Below are positions 1 through 9,926 of a DNA stretch of 64,000 bases, in pieces (position 1 is the first letter of the stretch; each line of letters opens with the position of its first letter). The DNA is from Massilia sp. BSC265 (GTDB lineage Bacteria; Pseudomonadota; Gammaproteobacteria; Burkholderiales; Burkholderiaceae_D). A program made the translations under genes and the position numbers. The DNA lies in contig NZ_JPXI01000035.1 in NCBI RefSeq assembly GCF_000740675.1, positions 1-64,000 of the forward strand, read 5' to 3'. The notes below the pieces were generated by a model that had not been told where the DNA came from, ran no database searches, and was given only the letters and a program-made list of their open reading frames with translations.

Positions 1-1508
1 CCCGAGCCGCCCATGCCGCCCGCTGCGCCTGCGCCGCCGGCGCCCGAGGTCGAATCGCCGCCGGTGTTCATGGTGTCGCCGTTGGTGCTGGCGCCCGAGG
101 CCACCGAGCCGCCGGTGATGCTTGCGGTGCCGCTGGTGCCACCGGTGCCGCCATCGGTGCCAGGCATGACTGCGCCGCTGCTTGCGCCGTTATCGCCCTG
201 GCCGGCAGCGCCGGTGCCTGCACCGCTCGATGCGGTCTGGGTCGAGCCGGTCGAGGAGCCGCCCATGCCGCCCATGCCGCCGTTGCCGCCTGCTGCGCCC
301 GCGCCGCCGGTGGCACCCGAGCCGCCGCCGAAGCCGCCGTTGCCTGCGGTGGTGGCGCCGTTGTTGCCGCCGTTGCCGCCGTCGAGGGCGCCGGTGCTGC
401 CGCCCGCGCCGCCGGTGGCATCGCCGCCCAGGCCGCCGGTGCCTGCAGCGCCCGACGCGCCTGCGCCGCCCATGCCGCCGGTAGCGCCAGATGCGCCGCC
501 CAGGCCGCCGGTTGCGGTCGAACCGCCGCCGAAACCGCCGGTTGCGGTCGCGCCGCCACCGAAGCCGCCCGAGCCGCCGGCTGCGCCTGCGCCGCCGGCG
601 TTGCCGCCTGCGCCTGCGCCACCGAAGCCGCCGGCAGCGCCCGAACCGCCCATGCCGCCTGCTGCACCCGAGCCGCCCATGCCGCTCGATGCGTTGCCGG
701 TGTTGCCGCCTGCGCCGCCTGCGCCGCCGGCTGCGTTGCCGATCGAGGCTGCGCCGCTCGAAGCCGCGCCGCTCACGCCCTGGCCGCCTGCACCGGCCGA
801 TGCGCCGTTGGCGCTACCGGCTGCGCCGCCCGCAGCGCCGTCAGCGCCGTTGGCTGCACCGCCGGTGGCGACGCCGCCTGCTGCGCCGGTGCCGGCTGCG
901 CCGTTGGCGTTGCCGCTGTTGGCGGCAACGTTGCCGATGTTGTGGATGTTGTTGCCGCTGACGTTGCCGTTCAGGGTGCTGGTCGAGTTGGCGGTCGAGG
1001 TGTTGAAGGAGTTGCTCATGCTCGAGGTCGCGTTGCCACCGTTGTTGGCGGCGGCTGCGCCGGCTGCCGAAGCGTTGGACGAGCCGGTGCTGCGGTTCTG
1101 GCCCGAGGAATCGCGCGAGCTGTTGTCCGAATTGTCGCTGCTGTCGGTGTTGGTGGTGGTGTTCGTGGTGGTCATCGAGCGGTCGCTGTTGTCGGTCGTC
1201 GAGCGGTCGCTGTTATCGGTGTTGGTGGTCGAACGGTTGCTGCTGTCGGTGCTGGTGTTCGTGTTGGTGTTGGTACGGGTGCTGTTGTCCGAGCGGTCGC
1301 TGCTGTCGGTATTCGTGTTCGTGTTCGTGTTGGTGCGGGTGCTGTTATCCGAGCGGTCGCTGCTGTCGGTGTTCGTGCTGTTGTTCGAACGGTCGACGTT
1401 CGTGGTCTGGGTGTTGTCGCCGCGGACGCGGTCCACGGTGTTGGAGTTTTGTGCATGTGCCACGCCGAACGACAGGGCGATTGCGGTCGCCAGAATAGTG
1501 CGCTTCAT
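1..1508 (-). CDS. Secreted silk-like Gly/Ala-rich low-complexity protein (C-terminus beyond window)
   Basis: The frame is open from the ATG at 1508 to the window edge, giving about 502 residues with no stop. The start follows a GGGGAG ribosome site. Residues 1-20 form a clear Sec signal peptide (MKRTILATAIALSFGVAHAQ). About residues 20-150 are almost only N, S, T, D and R, with a repeated unit containing TDSSDRSDNSTRTNTN. A short S/N/A segment follows, then from about residue 210 to the edge a Gly/Ala/Ser/Thr domain rich in GGxG and GAGG motifs, like PE-PGRS or silk proteins. No catalytic domain is visible. By composition it could be an extracellular matrix, fibre or surface protein; that is inference. 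A sigma-54 promoter lies upstream and a sigma-54 activator is the neighbouring gene. The opposite strand is also open and Pro-rich, but it has no signal peptide or plausible family. Confidence 0.8.
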   Translation of the reverse strand, partial: MKRTILATAIALSFGVAHAQNSNTVDRVRGDNTQTTNVDRSNNSTNTDSSDRSDNSTRTNTNTNTNTDSSDRSDNSTRTNTNTNTSTDSSNRSTTNTDNSDRSTTDNSDRSMTTTNTTTNTDSSDNSDNSSRDSSGQNRSTGSSNASAAGAAAANNGGNATSSMSNSFNTSTANSTSTLNGNVSGNNIHNIGNVAANSGNANGAAGTGAAGGVATGGAANGADGAAGGAAGSANGASAGAGGQGVSGAASSGAASIGNAAGGAGGAGGNTGNASSGMGGSGAAGGMGGSGAAGGFGGAGAGGNAGGAGAAGGSGGFGGGATATGGFGGGSTATGGLGGASGATGGMGGAGASGAAGTGGLGGDATGGAGGSTGALDGGNGGNNGATTAGNGGFGGGSGATGGAGAAGGNGGMGGMGGSSTGSTQTASSGAGTGAAGQGDNGASSGAVMPGTDGGTGGTSGTASITGGSVASGASTNGDTMNTGGDSTSGAGGAGAAGGMGGS

Positions 1509-1582
1509 CTGTTACTCCCCTTTGTGAATCACTGAAAAAGTTGAAATGCCCGGCGTTCCATGTCACCGGTCCATCCTCCTAT

Positions 1583-1599
1583 TAGCAGTTTGCGTGCCA
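1583..1599 (-). promoter_or_regulatory. Sigma-54 (-24/-12) promoter of the silk-like gene
   Basis: The minus strand reads TGGCACGCAAACTGCT, with the invariant GG and GC separated by exactly ten bases (GG at 1598-1597, GC at 1586-1585). This matches the RpoN consensus TGGCACG-N4-TTGCW at all but one base. Transcription should start near 1573, leaving about 65 nt of leader before the ATG at 1508. The adjacent gene encodes a GAFTGA-type activator. Confidence 0.8.
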
Positions 1600-1714
1600 G
1601 CTCGTTTTTGCTTCGCAAGTCTTTGATTAAATTGATGGTTTTTATGCTGAGCAAGTTTGTAGGACTGAATTGATGAGGGAGTTCAATAACTCTGAAAAAA
1701 GTTGTCTCAAAGTT

Positions 1715-1728
1715 GTGACAGTTGTCAC
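1715..1728. promoter_or_regulatory. Palindrome GTGACA-GT-TGTCAC, candidate enhancer site
   Basis: This is a perfect 6-bp inverted repeat. A further TTGTCAC half-site lies at about 1733-1739. It is about 145 bp upstream of the predicted sigma-54 start, a usual distance for an activator-binding site. Related palindromes occur at 14486-14497 and 41402-41417. Confidence 0.5.
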
Positions 1729-1781
1729 GGAATTGTCACCGGACTGTATCAGGCTGTAACAGCGGGTACAGGCGTGCAGGG

Positions 1782-1803
1782 GCAAGCGCGACAACGCGCT
1801 TGC
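1782..1803. terminator. Hairpin between activator gene and silk-like gene
   Basis: GCAAGCGCG and CGCGCTTGC form a perfect 9-bp stem around a 4-base loop, about 55 bp past the activator stop codon. No T-run follows on either strand, so factor-independent termination is uncertain. Confidence 0.35.
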
Positions 1804-1856
1804 TTCAAGGATGTAGGAGGAAAGGAAGGCGGGGAAAGGGCCGGGCCAGGACTTGG

Positions 1857-3191
1857 TCAGGGGGCGATCGAATGCTTGGCCATGAGGCGGTACAGCGTCA
1901 TGCGCGAGACACCGAGCTCGCGCGCGGCCTGGCTGATGTTGTTGCCGCACTTGGCCAGGCTGTTCCAGATGGCGGTGCGCTCGGCGCTGCCCCGAGAATG
2001 ATCGAGGCCGTCACGCAGGATGATGGCGTCGTCCTGCGGTGCCAGTTCGAGGTCTTCGGGCATGATGAGACGGTGCTCCGCCAACACCATGGCGCGCCGC
2101 ATGCGGTTGATGAGCTCGCGAATATTTCCCGGCCAATGATGCTGGGCCATGGCGCGCAGGGCCTGCTTGCTGACGCCCTTGAGCTGTGGGCTCTTTTCGT
2201 CAGCAAATTTGTTAAATATGATCTCGGTGAGCAGGGGAAGATCGTCTTTACGTTCGCGCAGGGGCGGTACCCGGATCGGGAACACGCTGAGGCGGTAATA
2301 CAGGTCTTCGCGGAAGCGTCCTTCGGCCACTGCCCTGGGCAGGTCGACGTGCGTGGCGGCGATCACGCGCGCATCGACCGTCACTGTGCGGGTGCCGCCG
2401 ACACGGTAGATGGTGCGTTCCTGCAGGAAGCGCAGCAGGCTGGCTTGCAGGTCGAGCGGCAGGTCGCCGATTTCGTCCAGGAAGATGCTGCCGCCGGATG
2501 CCGCTTCGATCAGGCCCTGTTTCTCTTTGGCCGCTCCGGTGAAGGCGCCGCGTTCGTAGCCGAACAGTTCGGAGTGGATCAGCGAGGGCGGAATCGCGGC
2601 GCAGTTGATTGCGATAAAGGGGCCGCCGGCGCGCGGCGACTGCGCGTGGATTTCCTGCGCCGCCAGTTCCTTGCCGCTGCCGCTCTCGCCGGAGATCAGC
2701 ACCGGCGCATCGACCGCGGCGATCTTGTCGATGTGGGCACGCAGGCGCCGGATCGCCACCGAGTTGCCGTCGATACGGCGACTGCTGGACGCGCGCTTGT
2801 GCGGGGGCGTGGACTTGGCCAGCATCGCCATGCCGTGCGCGTGCCCGAGTGAATGGTGCAGGCGGACCGTGTCGACCGGACGGGTATGGAAATCGCACAG
2901 GTGGGTGGCGATGGCGTGGCGCAGCTGCGGCCGGTGCAGGAGGTCGGGACCGAAGACGCCGATCCAGCGGATGTGGTGCTGCTGCTGCAGGAAGCGTTCG
3001 GTGTCGTCGTGCTCGAGGCTGCCGTCGCCGTCGAGCAGGAGCCCGACCGGATAGTGCTGCTGTGCCAGCACCTTGCGCGCGGCTGCGATGCTGTCGACCG
3101 TGCACACGTCCCAGCCCCGCAACTCCCCGCAGGCGGCACGCACGCCTGCGTTCCCCTCAGTCGTAATGCATAAGAGTCGTTTGACCGACAC
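1857..3191 (-). CDS. VpsR-like sigma-54-dependent transcriptional activator
   Basis: Enhancer-binding protein of 444 residues. The N-terminal 125 residues form a degenerate receiver-like domain of the VpsR type. The AAA+ domain carries Walker A GESGSGKE (about residues 168-175), the sigma-54 contact loop GAFTGA (215-220) and a Walker B segment ending FLDEIGDLPL. The C-terminus is a Fis-type helix-turn-helix (NISQAARELGVSRMTLYRLM). I chose the GTG at 3191 because GAGG lies five bases upstream; an in-frame ATG at 3236 has no ribosome site. In known families such activators control exopolysaccharide or biofilm genes. Here the next gene has a sigma-54 promoter, making it the likely target. The upstream kinase gene is co-oriented, about 220 bp away. 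Confidence 0.9.
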   Translation of the reverse strand: MSVKRLLCITTEGNAGVRAACGELRGWDVCTVDSIAAARKVLAQQHYPVGLLLDGDGSLEHDDTERFLQQQHHIRWIGVFGPDLLHRPQLRHAIATHLCDFHTRPVDTVRLHHSLGHAHGMAMLAKSTPPHKRASSSRRIDGNSVAIRRLRAHIDKIAAVDAPVLISGESGSGKELAAQEIHAQSPRAGGPFIAINCAAIPPSLIHSELFGYERGAFTGAAKEKQGLIEAASGGSIFLDEIGDLPLDLQASLLRFLQERTIYRVGGTRTVTVDARVIAATHVDLPRAVAEGRFREDLYYRLSVFPIRVPPLRERKDDLPLLTEIIFNKFADEKSPQLKGVSKQALRAMAQHHWPGNIRELINRMRRAMVLAEHRLIMPEDLELAPQDDAIILRDGLDHSRGSAERTAIWNSLAKCGNNISQAARELGVSRMTLYRLMAKHSIAP

Positions 3192-3415
3192 ATTAACCTC
3201 GTTGTTATTCGTTATTACTGGTAATGCAGGCGACATCGTCGGCTGGCCACCCGGACGTTTTCTAGGAAACCGGGGGATGAATGCCGGATTCGTCCGACAC
3301 CGTGTTGACCGTTATTTAAACAGAAACGGCCACCTTTCGGCGCACGAGTATTGTTGAGTTGGTAATCTACATCGCAAAAATTCCTACAGGAATCAATGCA
3401 TTAGAGTATTTATCT

Positions 3416-5629
3416 TTAGGGTTTGCTGTTGGCAGCGGTACTGGCGAGCAGGGTCACCAGGCGTTCGATCGCGTAGGGTTTGGCGAGTACCTGCACGCCT
3501 GGAATCGCGGCCTGGCGCTCGGTATAGCCGGTGGCCAGCACCACCGGCAGGCCGGGGTCGCGCTGGCGCACGATACCCGCCAGGTCGATGCCGCTCACGC
3601 TACCCGGCATGACGATGTCGGAGAACACCAGGCAAGGACGGGCGCCGCCGTCGAGCAGGGCCACGGCCTGTTCGCCGTCGTGCGCCGCCAGCACCTCGAA
3701 GCCGGCGTCCTCGAGCGCGTGCGACACCGCTTCGCGCACCAGCGGGTCATCCTCGACGAACAGCACGGTGCCGCGGCCGCGCGGCAGTGGCATATCGTCC
3801 GGCGGCGCCGGCGGCTGTTCGGCCGGCTGTTGCGCGCGCGGCAGGTAGATGTCCACCCGCGTCCCCTTGCCAGGTTCGCTGTCGAGCTGCAAGAGGCCTT
3901 GCGATTGCAGGGCGAAGGCGTAGGCTTGCGGGAGGCCGAGGCCGGTGCCCTGGCCCTGGCCCTTGGTGGTATAGAAAGGGTCGAGGGCGCGCGCCAGCAC
4001 CTCGGGCGTCATGCCGCTGCCGGTGTCGCTGACGGTCACGCGCACATAGTCGCCGGGCGCTAAGGTGCCAAGGGGATGGGCCAGGGTGACATTGCGTGCC
4101 TCGATGCGCAGCATGCCGCCGCGCGGCATGGCGTCGCGTGCATTGACGGCCAGGTTCAGCAGCGCAAGGTCGAACTGCAGGGGCTCGATTCTCACGGGCC
4201 AGGCCGGCTCGTCGCATGCGATCTGCAGCGCGATGTCCTCGCGCAGCGCGCCGCTCATCAGCTGGCGCGCGCTTCGTAGCTGCTGGCAGGCATCCACCGT
4301 TTCCTGGCGCGCTTCCTGGATGCGCCCGAAGGAGCCGAGCTGGCCGGTGAGGCCGGTGGCGCGCTGCACGGTCTTCTTGCAGGTCTGCAGCAGGCCACGC
4401 ACCGGCTCGTCCCTGGTCTTGAGCTCGGCCAGTTGCAGCGCGGTGCTCAGGGTCTGCAGCAGGTTGTTGAATTCGTGGGCGATGCCGCCGGTCAGGCGGC
4501 CCAGGGCTTCCAGCTTCTGCGACTTGAGCAGGGCGCCCTGCGCCCGTTCGGTGGCGGCGACTGCTTCGGCGACCCGGCGTTCGAGCTCCTGCTGCGCATG
4601 GCGGATCTGGCGGCCGGCATCGAGCATGCGTTGCGCCACGCTGTCGATTTCGGCGATGCCCTGCGGCCGGTAGCTCGGTTCCTTGCCCTGGCCGAGTTCG
4701 TCGGCGGCCAGGCCGAGGTGCTCGATCGGCCCGATCGCACGCTGCGCCAGCCAGCGCGCTGCCAGCACGCCGGCCGCGAGCAGCGCCGCCATCAGCCCGG
4801 CCAGCATCGCCGTCGCCTGCAGCGGCACGCGCCGGGTTTCGCTGACTGGAATGCTGACCAGTACTTTCCATTCCTACATGGGCACCGTGCTGTAGAAAGC
4901 GCGCACGTCGATGCCATCGAGCGTACGGCTGTCGTAGACGCCTTCCCGGGAGCGTTTCAGGAGTTCACGGCTCGAGGTGCGCATCGGCTTTCCGACAAAT
5001 CGTTCTGGGGTACGGGAGCGGGCCAGCACCACACCCTGGCGGTCGACGATGGTGGCGATCCACTCGTTGCGGAAATGTTGGCGTTCGACCAATTCCTGCA
5101 GAGTCGCCACGCTGACGCCCAGCAGCAGGTGGTAGCGCAGCGCGCCGTCGACCAGGACCGGCACCTGCACCGTGTAATCGTAGATCTTGCCGATCGGCGC
5201 CATGAAGAGGTCGGACACGTAGGTGCCGGCGGGACCGCCGCGCCGCATCAAGTCGCCGACGTTCGATGAGCGTCGCGTCGGCAGGGACGCGCCGAATGGC
5301 CGGCGCGTGTTGACGAGCTGCCGCCCTTCGAGATCGGCCAGCACGATGGCGGTATCCCAGGCGGGAGCCATGCGCCGGGCGTGCTCGTAGAAGGCGCGCA
5401 GGTCGCCGCCGTGCAAGGAAGGCGAGCTGGCCAGCGTACGCAGGACGGCGGTGCGCGCCTGCAGTTCGTTGTCGACCATGAGCGCGAAGGCGCGCGTGGC
5501 CTCGCCCACGCTCTGCGCCTGCGATTTCTGTTCTTCGCGATAGACGTAGGACACCGCTAGCGCCGCCGCAATGAAGGACGGTACCAGGACCGATAAGACC
5601 AGGATCAGGAGGCGGGTTCGGATACGCAT
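3416..5629 (-). pseudogene. Hybrid sensor histidine kinase interrupted by an in-frame amber codon
   Basis: The frame is continuous over 738 codons except for one TAG at 4876-4874 (codon 252). The start is ATG 5629 (MRIRTRLLIL), with GGAG upstream. The first part has a membrane helix and a periplasmic Cache-like sensor. Reading on after the TAG gives a second membrane helix, a HAMP-like region, a histidine box (IAHEFNNLL), an ATPase with DTGSGM and GTGLGL boxes, and a C-terminal receiver with phosphoacceptor D in VFSDIVMPG. The intact paralogue at 36695-38881 has SPMSGWLVAVSAP where this gene has VPM*EWKVLVSIP, so the amber codon most simply replaces a Ser codon (TCG to TAG). The kinase would be the natural partner of the downstream activator. 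If the stop is real, only a 251-residue sensor fragment is made, unless translation restarts inside. Confidence 0.85.
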
Positions 5630-5662
5630 GGCAAGGAGCTCCGCCCAGCAGCGGAATTGACG

Positions 5663-5692
5663 ATTATACAAAGAGGAAATGTTTGCTGTCGG
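5663..5692 (-). promoter_or_regulatory. Putative sigma-70 promoter for the kinase gene
   Basis: The minus strand has CCGACA, 18 bases, then a perfect TATAAT (5668-5663), about 30 bases upstream of the kinase ATG. It lies back to back with the ubiE promoter. Confidence 0.45.
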
Positions 5693-5749
5693 TAAAAAAT
5701 GCAAGCGTGCGCAGCCTTCCAGGCGTCCGGCAACGCAGCGCCCAGCTTG

Positions 5750-5755
5750 TATAAT
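5750..5755 (+). promoter_or_regulatory. -10 box of ubiE
   Basis: A perfect TATAAT sits 26 bases before the ubiE ATG. No good -35 hexamer is evident. Confidence 0.45.
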
Positions 5756-5781
5756 GCGGCAACCCTACACCGCAGGCATAT

Positions 5782-6516
5782 ATGACCAATACCACCCACT
5801 TCGGCTACAAGACCGTTGCCGAGGACCAGAAGGTCCAGGAAGTCGCCAAGGTCTTCCATTCGGTCGCTTCGAAATACGACGTCATGAACGACCTGATGTC
5901 GGCTGGCCTGCACCGGGCCTGGAAGATGTTCACGATCGCGCAGGCGGGCGTGCGTCCGGGCTTCAAGGTGCTCGACATCGCCGGCGGCACCGGCGACCTG
6001 GCCAAGGCCTTTGCCAGGCAGGCGGGCCGCACCGGCGAGGTCTGGCTCACCGACATCAACGAATCGATGCTGCGCGTGGGCCGGGATAGACTATTGAATC
6101 AGGGCCTGGTGACCCCAACTTTGCTGTGTGATGCAGAAAAGCTGCCGTTCCCGGACAATTATTTCGACCGTGTCAGCGTGGCCTTCGGCCTGCGCAACAT
6201 GACGCACAAAGACCAGGCACTGGCGGAGATGCGCCGCGTGCTGAAGCCGGGCGGCAAGCTGCTGGTGCTGGAGTTCTCGAAAGTGATTGCGCCGCTGCAG
6301 AAGCCGTACGACCTGTATTCGTTTTCGGTGCTACCGTGGCTGGGCCAGAAGATTGCAGGCGATGCCGAAAGCTATCGCTACCTGGCGGAATCGATCCGCA
6401 TGCATCCGGACCAGGAAACCCTGAAGTCCATGATGCTCGACGCGGGACTGGAGCGGGTCCAGTATCACAACCTGACGGCGGGTGTGGCTGCATTGCACAC
6501 CGGTATTAAGCTGTAA
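5782..6516 (+). CDS. ubiE: Ubiquinone/menaquinone C-methyltransferase UbiE
   Basis: SAM-dependent methyltransferase of 244 residues that methylates the benzoquinol ring in ubiquinone synthesis. Family hallmarks are the opening [29 protein letters not shown] near residue 30, the SAM loop [13 protein letters not shown] near 65, and the motif [16 protein letters not shown]. Length is normal. It stands first in a block with ubiJ and ubiB, and all three act in the same pathway. Confidence 0.97.
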   Translation: MTNTTHFGYKTVAEDQKVQEVAKVFHSVASKYDVMNDLMSAGLHRAWKMFTIAQAGVRPGFKVLDIAGGTGDLAKAFARQAGRTGEVWLTDINESMLRVGRDRLLNQGLVTPTLLCDAEKLPFPDNYFDRVSVAFGLRNMTHKDQALAEMRRVLKPGGKLLVLEFSKVIAPLQKPYDLYSFSVLPWLGQKIAGDAESYRYLAESIRMHPDQETLKSMMLDAGLERVQYHNLTAGVAALHTGIKL

Positions 6517-6548
6517 TAAATGCGTGTAAGAACACTGAGGAAGCTGAC

Positions 6549-7556
6549 ATGAAAAAATTCGTCGCAACGATGGTATTGGCGATCACCGCAGTATCGATGA
6601 TCGCGGAAGCGACTGCGCGCCCGATGGGCGGCAAGCGCTCGATCGGCCGCCAGTCGCAACCCGTGAAGCAGATGCAGGCCCCGGCGCCGGCGCCGACCCC
6701 GGGCATGCAGCCGCAGCGCGCGCCCGCCGCCGCTCCTGCAGCGGCCGGCGCCGCCGGTGCGGCCGCTGCCGCGCAGGCCAAGCGTCCGAGCATGTGGAAG
6801 GGCATCCTCGGCGGCGCCCTGCTGGGCCTCGGCCTGGGCGCGCTGCTGTCGCACCTCGGCATCGGCGGCGCACTGGCGAGCGCGATCTCGGCGATCCTCA
6901 TGATCGGCCTGCTGGCGCTGGCCGTGCTGTTCATCGTGCGCATGTTCCGCCGCAAGGACACCCCGGCCAACCCGGCCTTCGGCGGCGGCTACACCAACCC
7001 GGTGCCGGCCGGCGCCTCGCCGAACCCGGCCGCCGGTGCAGTCTCGACCCCGGAAATCGGTTCCGGCCTGCGCCAGCCTGCGGGTTTCCAGAGCCAGAAC
7101 CAGTTCGGTGGCGCGCAGTTTGGTAACGTTAACCTGGGCAAGCCTGACAGCGCTGCCCCGGCCATGCACCAGCAGTGGGGCGTGCCGGGCGACTTCGACC
7201 AGGAGGCCTTCCTGCGCCATGCGAAAGCGTCCTTCATCCGCATGCAGGCCGCCTGGGACCGCGGCGACACCAATGACCTGCGCGAGTTCACGTCGCCGGA
7301 AGTGTTCGCCGAGCTGAAGATGCAGATCCAGGAGCGCAACGGTGCCACCGACTTCACCGACGTGGTGACGATCGACGGCCAGCTGCTGGGCATCGAGACC
7401 ACCGCCACCGACTACTTGGCGAGCGTGCAGTTCAACGGCATGATCCGTACCGCCCCGAACGCGCCGGCCGAGCCTTTCGTGGAAGTCTGGAACATGTCCA
7501 AGCCGCTGTCGGGCCAGGGCGGCTGGGTGCTGGCCGGTATCCAGCAGGTCGCATAA
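6549..7556 (+). CDS. Tim44-like domain membrane protein
   Basis: Protein of 335 residues between ubiE and ubiJ. It begins with a signal-like hydrophobic segment (MKKFVATMVLAITAVSM), followed by a Pro/Ala/Gln-rich linker (residues 35-75). A glycine-rich double membrane segment follows (about 80-135: GILGGALLGLGLGALLSHLG, then ILMIGLLALAVLFIV). The C-terminal 140 residues match the Tim44/MRP-L45-like fold (FLRHAKASFIRMQAAWDRGD...LREFTSPEVFAELK). Bacterial members are membrane-associated and of unclear function. Its position suggests, but does not prove, a link to the Ubi genes. A terminator follows. Confidence 0.88.
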   Translation: MKKFVATMVLAITAVSMIAEATARPMGGKRSIGRQSQPVKQMQAPAPAPTPGMQPQRAPAAAPAAAGAAGAAAAAQAKRPSMWKGILGGALLGLGLGALLSHLGIGGALASAISAILMIGLLALAVLFIVRMFRRKDTPANPAFGGGYTNPVPAGASPNPAAGAVSTPEIGSGLRQPAGFQSQNQFGGAQFGNVNLGKPDSAAPAMHQQWGVPGDFDQEAFLRHAKASFIRMQAAWDRGDTNDLREFTSPEVFAELKMQIQERNGATDFTDVVTIDGQLLGIETTATDYLASVQFNGMIRTAPNAPAEPFVEVWNMSKPLSGQGGWVLAGIQQVA

Positions 7557-7613
7557 TATTTTCCAGTTAATATTCGTGCTGCCGGGTTTGTCCCCGGCAA
7601 ACTGGTAAGATCG

Positions 7614-7644
7614 AACCGCCCGCTAACACCGGGCGGTTTTTTTT
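7614..7644 (+). terminator. Rho-independent terminator after the Tim44-domain gene
   Basis: AACCGCCCG pairs with CGGGCGGTT around a 7-base loop, followed by a run of eight T. It separates ubiE-Tim44 from ubiJ-ubiB. Confidence 0.85.
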
Positions 7645-7671
7645 AGGTTTTTTCCATTCACCTTTGCTGCC

Positions 7672-8343
7672 ATGTTCCCGAGTTCTGCCATGCTGGCGAC
7701 GCCTGCCGTCGCCACGATCAACCACCTGCTGGTCCAGGAAGCCTGGGCGCGCGAATCGCTCGTCCGCCATGCCGGCAAGGAAGCCTGTATTGACTTTGGA
7801 AGCGGCGGCAAGCTCGCGCTGCGCCTCCGCGTGGCGCGCGATGGCATGCTCGAGCCCGGCACGGCCGAGGGCCCGGCGAACGTGACCATCCGCGTCAAGC
7901 TGACCGACCTGCCGCTCATTGCCCAGAATCGCGACCGGGCCTTTTCGTATGTAAAGATCGAGGGCGACGCCGAGTTTGCCAACGCCATCTCGACGCTGTC
8001 GAAGGGCCTGCGCTGGGATGCCGAGTATGACCTGGAGCGCATCGTCGGTCCGCTCGGCGCACGCGGCCTGGTGCAGGGGACAAAGGGCACCGCCACCGGC
8101 GTGCTGGGCGCCGGGCGCCGGCTGGCCGAGAACGTGGCCGAGTTCCTGCTGGAAGAGCGGCCGGTGCTGGTGCGCCCGAGCGCGGTGAACGAATTCGCCG
8201 CCGACGTGGTGCGCCTGCGCGACGACGTCGAGCGCACCGCCAAGCGCATCGCGAAACTGGAGCAGCGCCTGGCGCAGGCGCAGGCCCAGGCCACGCCCCC
8301 TGGCGCGGGCCGCCCGAGTGTGATACTGAGTCCGGATAACTGA
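7672..8343 (+). CDS. ubiJ: Ubiquinone biosynthesis accessory factor UbiJ (SCP2 domain)
   Basis: Protein of 223 residues with an SCP2-type lipid-binding domain over the first 110 residues ([40 protein letters not shown]) and a C-terminal coiled coil ([22 protein letters not shown]). This is the UbiJ architecture; it organises the soluble Ubi complex and binds the ubiquinone lipid tail. Its stop overlaps the ubiB start, indicating translational coupling. An alternative start is ATG 7690; neither has a strong ribosome site. Confidence 0.9.
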   Translation: MFPSSAMLATPAVATINHLLVQEAWARESLVRHAGKEACIDFGSGGKLALRLRVARDGMLEPGTAEGPANVTIRVKLTDLPLIAQNRDRAFSYVKIEGDAEFANAISTLSKGLRWDAEYDLERIVGPLGARGLVQGTKGTATGVLGAGRRLAENVAEFLLEERPVLVRPSAVNEFAADVVRLRDDVERTAKRIAKLEQRLAQAQAQATPPGAGRPSVILSPDN

Positions 8344-9926
8344 TGATATTGAAATTCCTGCGCCTGCTGAAAATCCTTACCGTCGCGACCAAGTACGGTC
8401 TCGATGAAATCGCGGTCACGAGCCTGCATGCGCCACGCACCGCGCGCTTCATGAGCACCCTGTTCTTCTGGCGCCGCATTACCTCGCCGCGTGCCATCCG
8501 CCTGCGCCAGGCACTCGAAGAGCTGGGGCCGATCTTCATCAAGTTCGGCCAGGTGCTGTCCACCCGGCGCGACCTGATGCCGCAGGATATTGCCGACGAG
8601 CTGTCGCTGCTGCAGGACCGCGTACCGCCTTTCGATTCCGACCTGGCGATCGCCCAGATCACCGAGGCGCTCGGCGCCCATCCTGACCAGCTGTTCGGCA
8701 GCTTCGACCGGGTGCCGGTGGCCTCGGCGTCGATTGCGCAAGTGCACTTTGCTACCCTGAAGAACGGCACCGAGGTCGCGGTAAAAGTGCTGCGTCCCGG
8801 CATGCGCAAGACCATCGACGAAGACCTGGCGCTGATGGACATGGCCGCGCGCCTGATCGAGAAGGTCTGGGCCGAAAGCCGCCGCCTGAAACCGCGCGAA
8901 GTCGTGGCCGAGTTCGACAAGTACCTGCACGACGAACTCGACCTGATGCGCGAGGCCGCCAATGCCAGTCAGCTGCGCCGCAATTTTGCGGAATCGAACC
9001 TGCTGATGGTGCCGGAGATGTACTGGGATTATTGCTCTAGCAGCGTGATCGTCATGGAGCGCATGCGCGGTGTCCCGGTGTCGCAGATCGACCGCCTGGC
9101 GGCCGAAGGCGTGGACCTCAAGAAGCTGTCGAGCGATGGCGTCGAGATCTTTTTCACCCAGGTGTTCCGAGACGGCTTCTTCCACGCCGACATGCACCCC
9201 GGAAACATCCTGGTGTCGATCGAGAAGGAAACCTTCGGCCGCTATATCGCCCTCGACTTCGGCATCGTCGGCACCCTGAACGACTTCGACAAGGATTACC
9301 TGTCGCAGAACTTCCTGGCCTTCTTCCGCCGCGACTACAAGCGGGTGGCCGAGGCCCACATCGAATCGGGCTGGGCGCCACGCGACACCCGCGTCGACGA
9401 ACTCGAATCCGCGGTGCGCGCCTGCTGCGAGCCGATCTTCGATCGTCCACTGAAAGACATTTCCTTCGGCCAGATCCTGCTGCGCCTGTTCCAGACCTCG
9501 CGCCGCTTCAACGTCGAGGTGCAGCCGCAACTGGTGTTGCTGCAAAAGACCCTGCTCAACATCGAAGGCCTGGGCCGCCAGCTCGACCCCGAACTCGACC
9601 TGTGGAAGACCGCCAGGCCGCACCTGGAGCGCTGGATGAGCGAGCAGGTGGGCTGGCAGGGCATGGTCGAGCGACTGCGCGCCGAGGCACCGCGCTACGC
9701 CCACATCTTCCCGCAACTGCCGCGCCTGCTGCACCAGACGCTGGAGCGCCAGGCGCATTCGAGCGTGACGGGCACTCACCACGGCCAGCCGGTATCGCAG
9801 ACCGACCTGCTTGCCCTGGTGCTGCTGGAACAGCGCCGCACCAACCGCCTGCTGGCCTTCCTGGCAGCCGTGGTAGTGTTGGCGGGCAGCATCGCCGCCG
9901 GCTACAGCCTGATGCATGGCGGCTGA
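8343..9926 (+). CDS. ubiB: Ubiquinone biosynthesis atypical kinase/ATPase UbiB
   Basis: Protein of 527 residues of the ABC1/ADCK/UbiB family. Visible landmarks are the KxGQ motif in [17 protein letters not shown] (about residues 63-80), the Ala-rich loop [14 protein letters not shown], the catalytic-loop region [13 protein letters not shown], the metal motif LDFGIVG, and C-terminal membrane helices ([20 protein letters not shown]). It is coupled to ubiJ by overlap, and its last codons overlap the next gene by 11 bases. Confidence 0.96.
   Translation: MILKFLRLLKILTVATKYGLDEIAVTSLHAPRTARFMSTLFFWRRITSPRAIRLRQALEELGPIFIKFGQVLSTRRDLMPQDIADELSLLQDRVPPFDSDLAIAQITEALGAHPDQLFGSFDRVPVASASIAQVHFATLKNGTEVAVKVLRPGMRKTIDEDLALMDMAARLIEKVWAESRRLKPREVVAEFDKYLHDELDLMREAANASQLRRNFAESNLLMVPEMYWDYCSSSVIVMERMRGVPVSQIDRLAAEGVDLKKLSSDGVEIFFTQVFRDGFFHADMHPGNILVSIEKETFGRYIALDFGIVGTLNDFDKDYLSQNFLAFFRRDYKRVAEAHIESGWAPRDTRVDELESAVRACCEPIFDRPLKDISFGQILLRLFQTSRRFNVEVQPQLVLLQKTLLNIEGLGRQLDPELDLWKTARPHLERWMSEQVGWQGMVERLRAEAPRYAHIFPQLPRLLHQTLERQAHSSVTGTHHGQPVSQTDLLALVLLEQRRTNRLLAFLAAVVVLAGSIAAGYSLMHGG

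Noticed and set aside
13-1527. Long plus-strand Pro/Ala/Val-rich frame at the left edge
   Set aside because: It mirrors the silk-like gene on the minus strand, which alone has a signal peptide, ribosome site and promoter. The Pro-rich reading follows from GGC codons read backwards (GCC).
4874-4876. Amber codon read as pyrrolysine or programmed recoding
   Set aside because: No pylT/pylS context is seen and pyrrolysine is not expected in this group. The paralogue has an ordinary Ser at this position, so mutation or sequence error is simpler.
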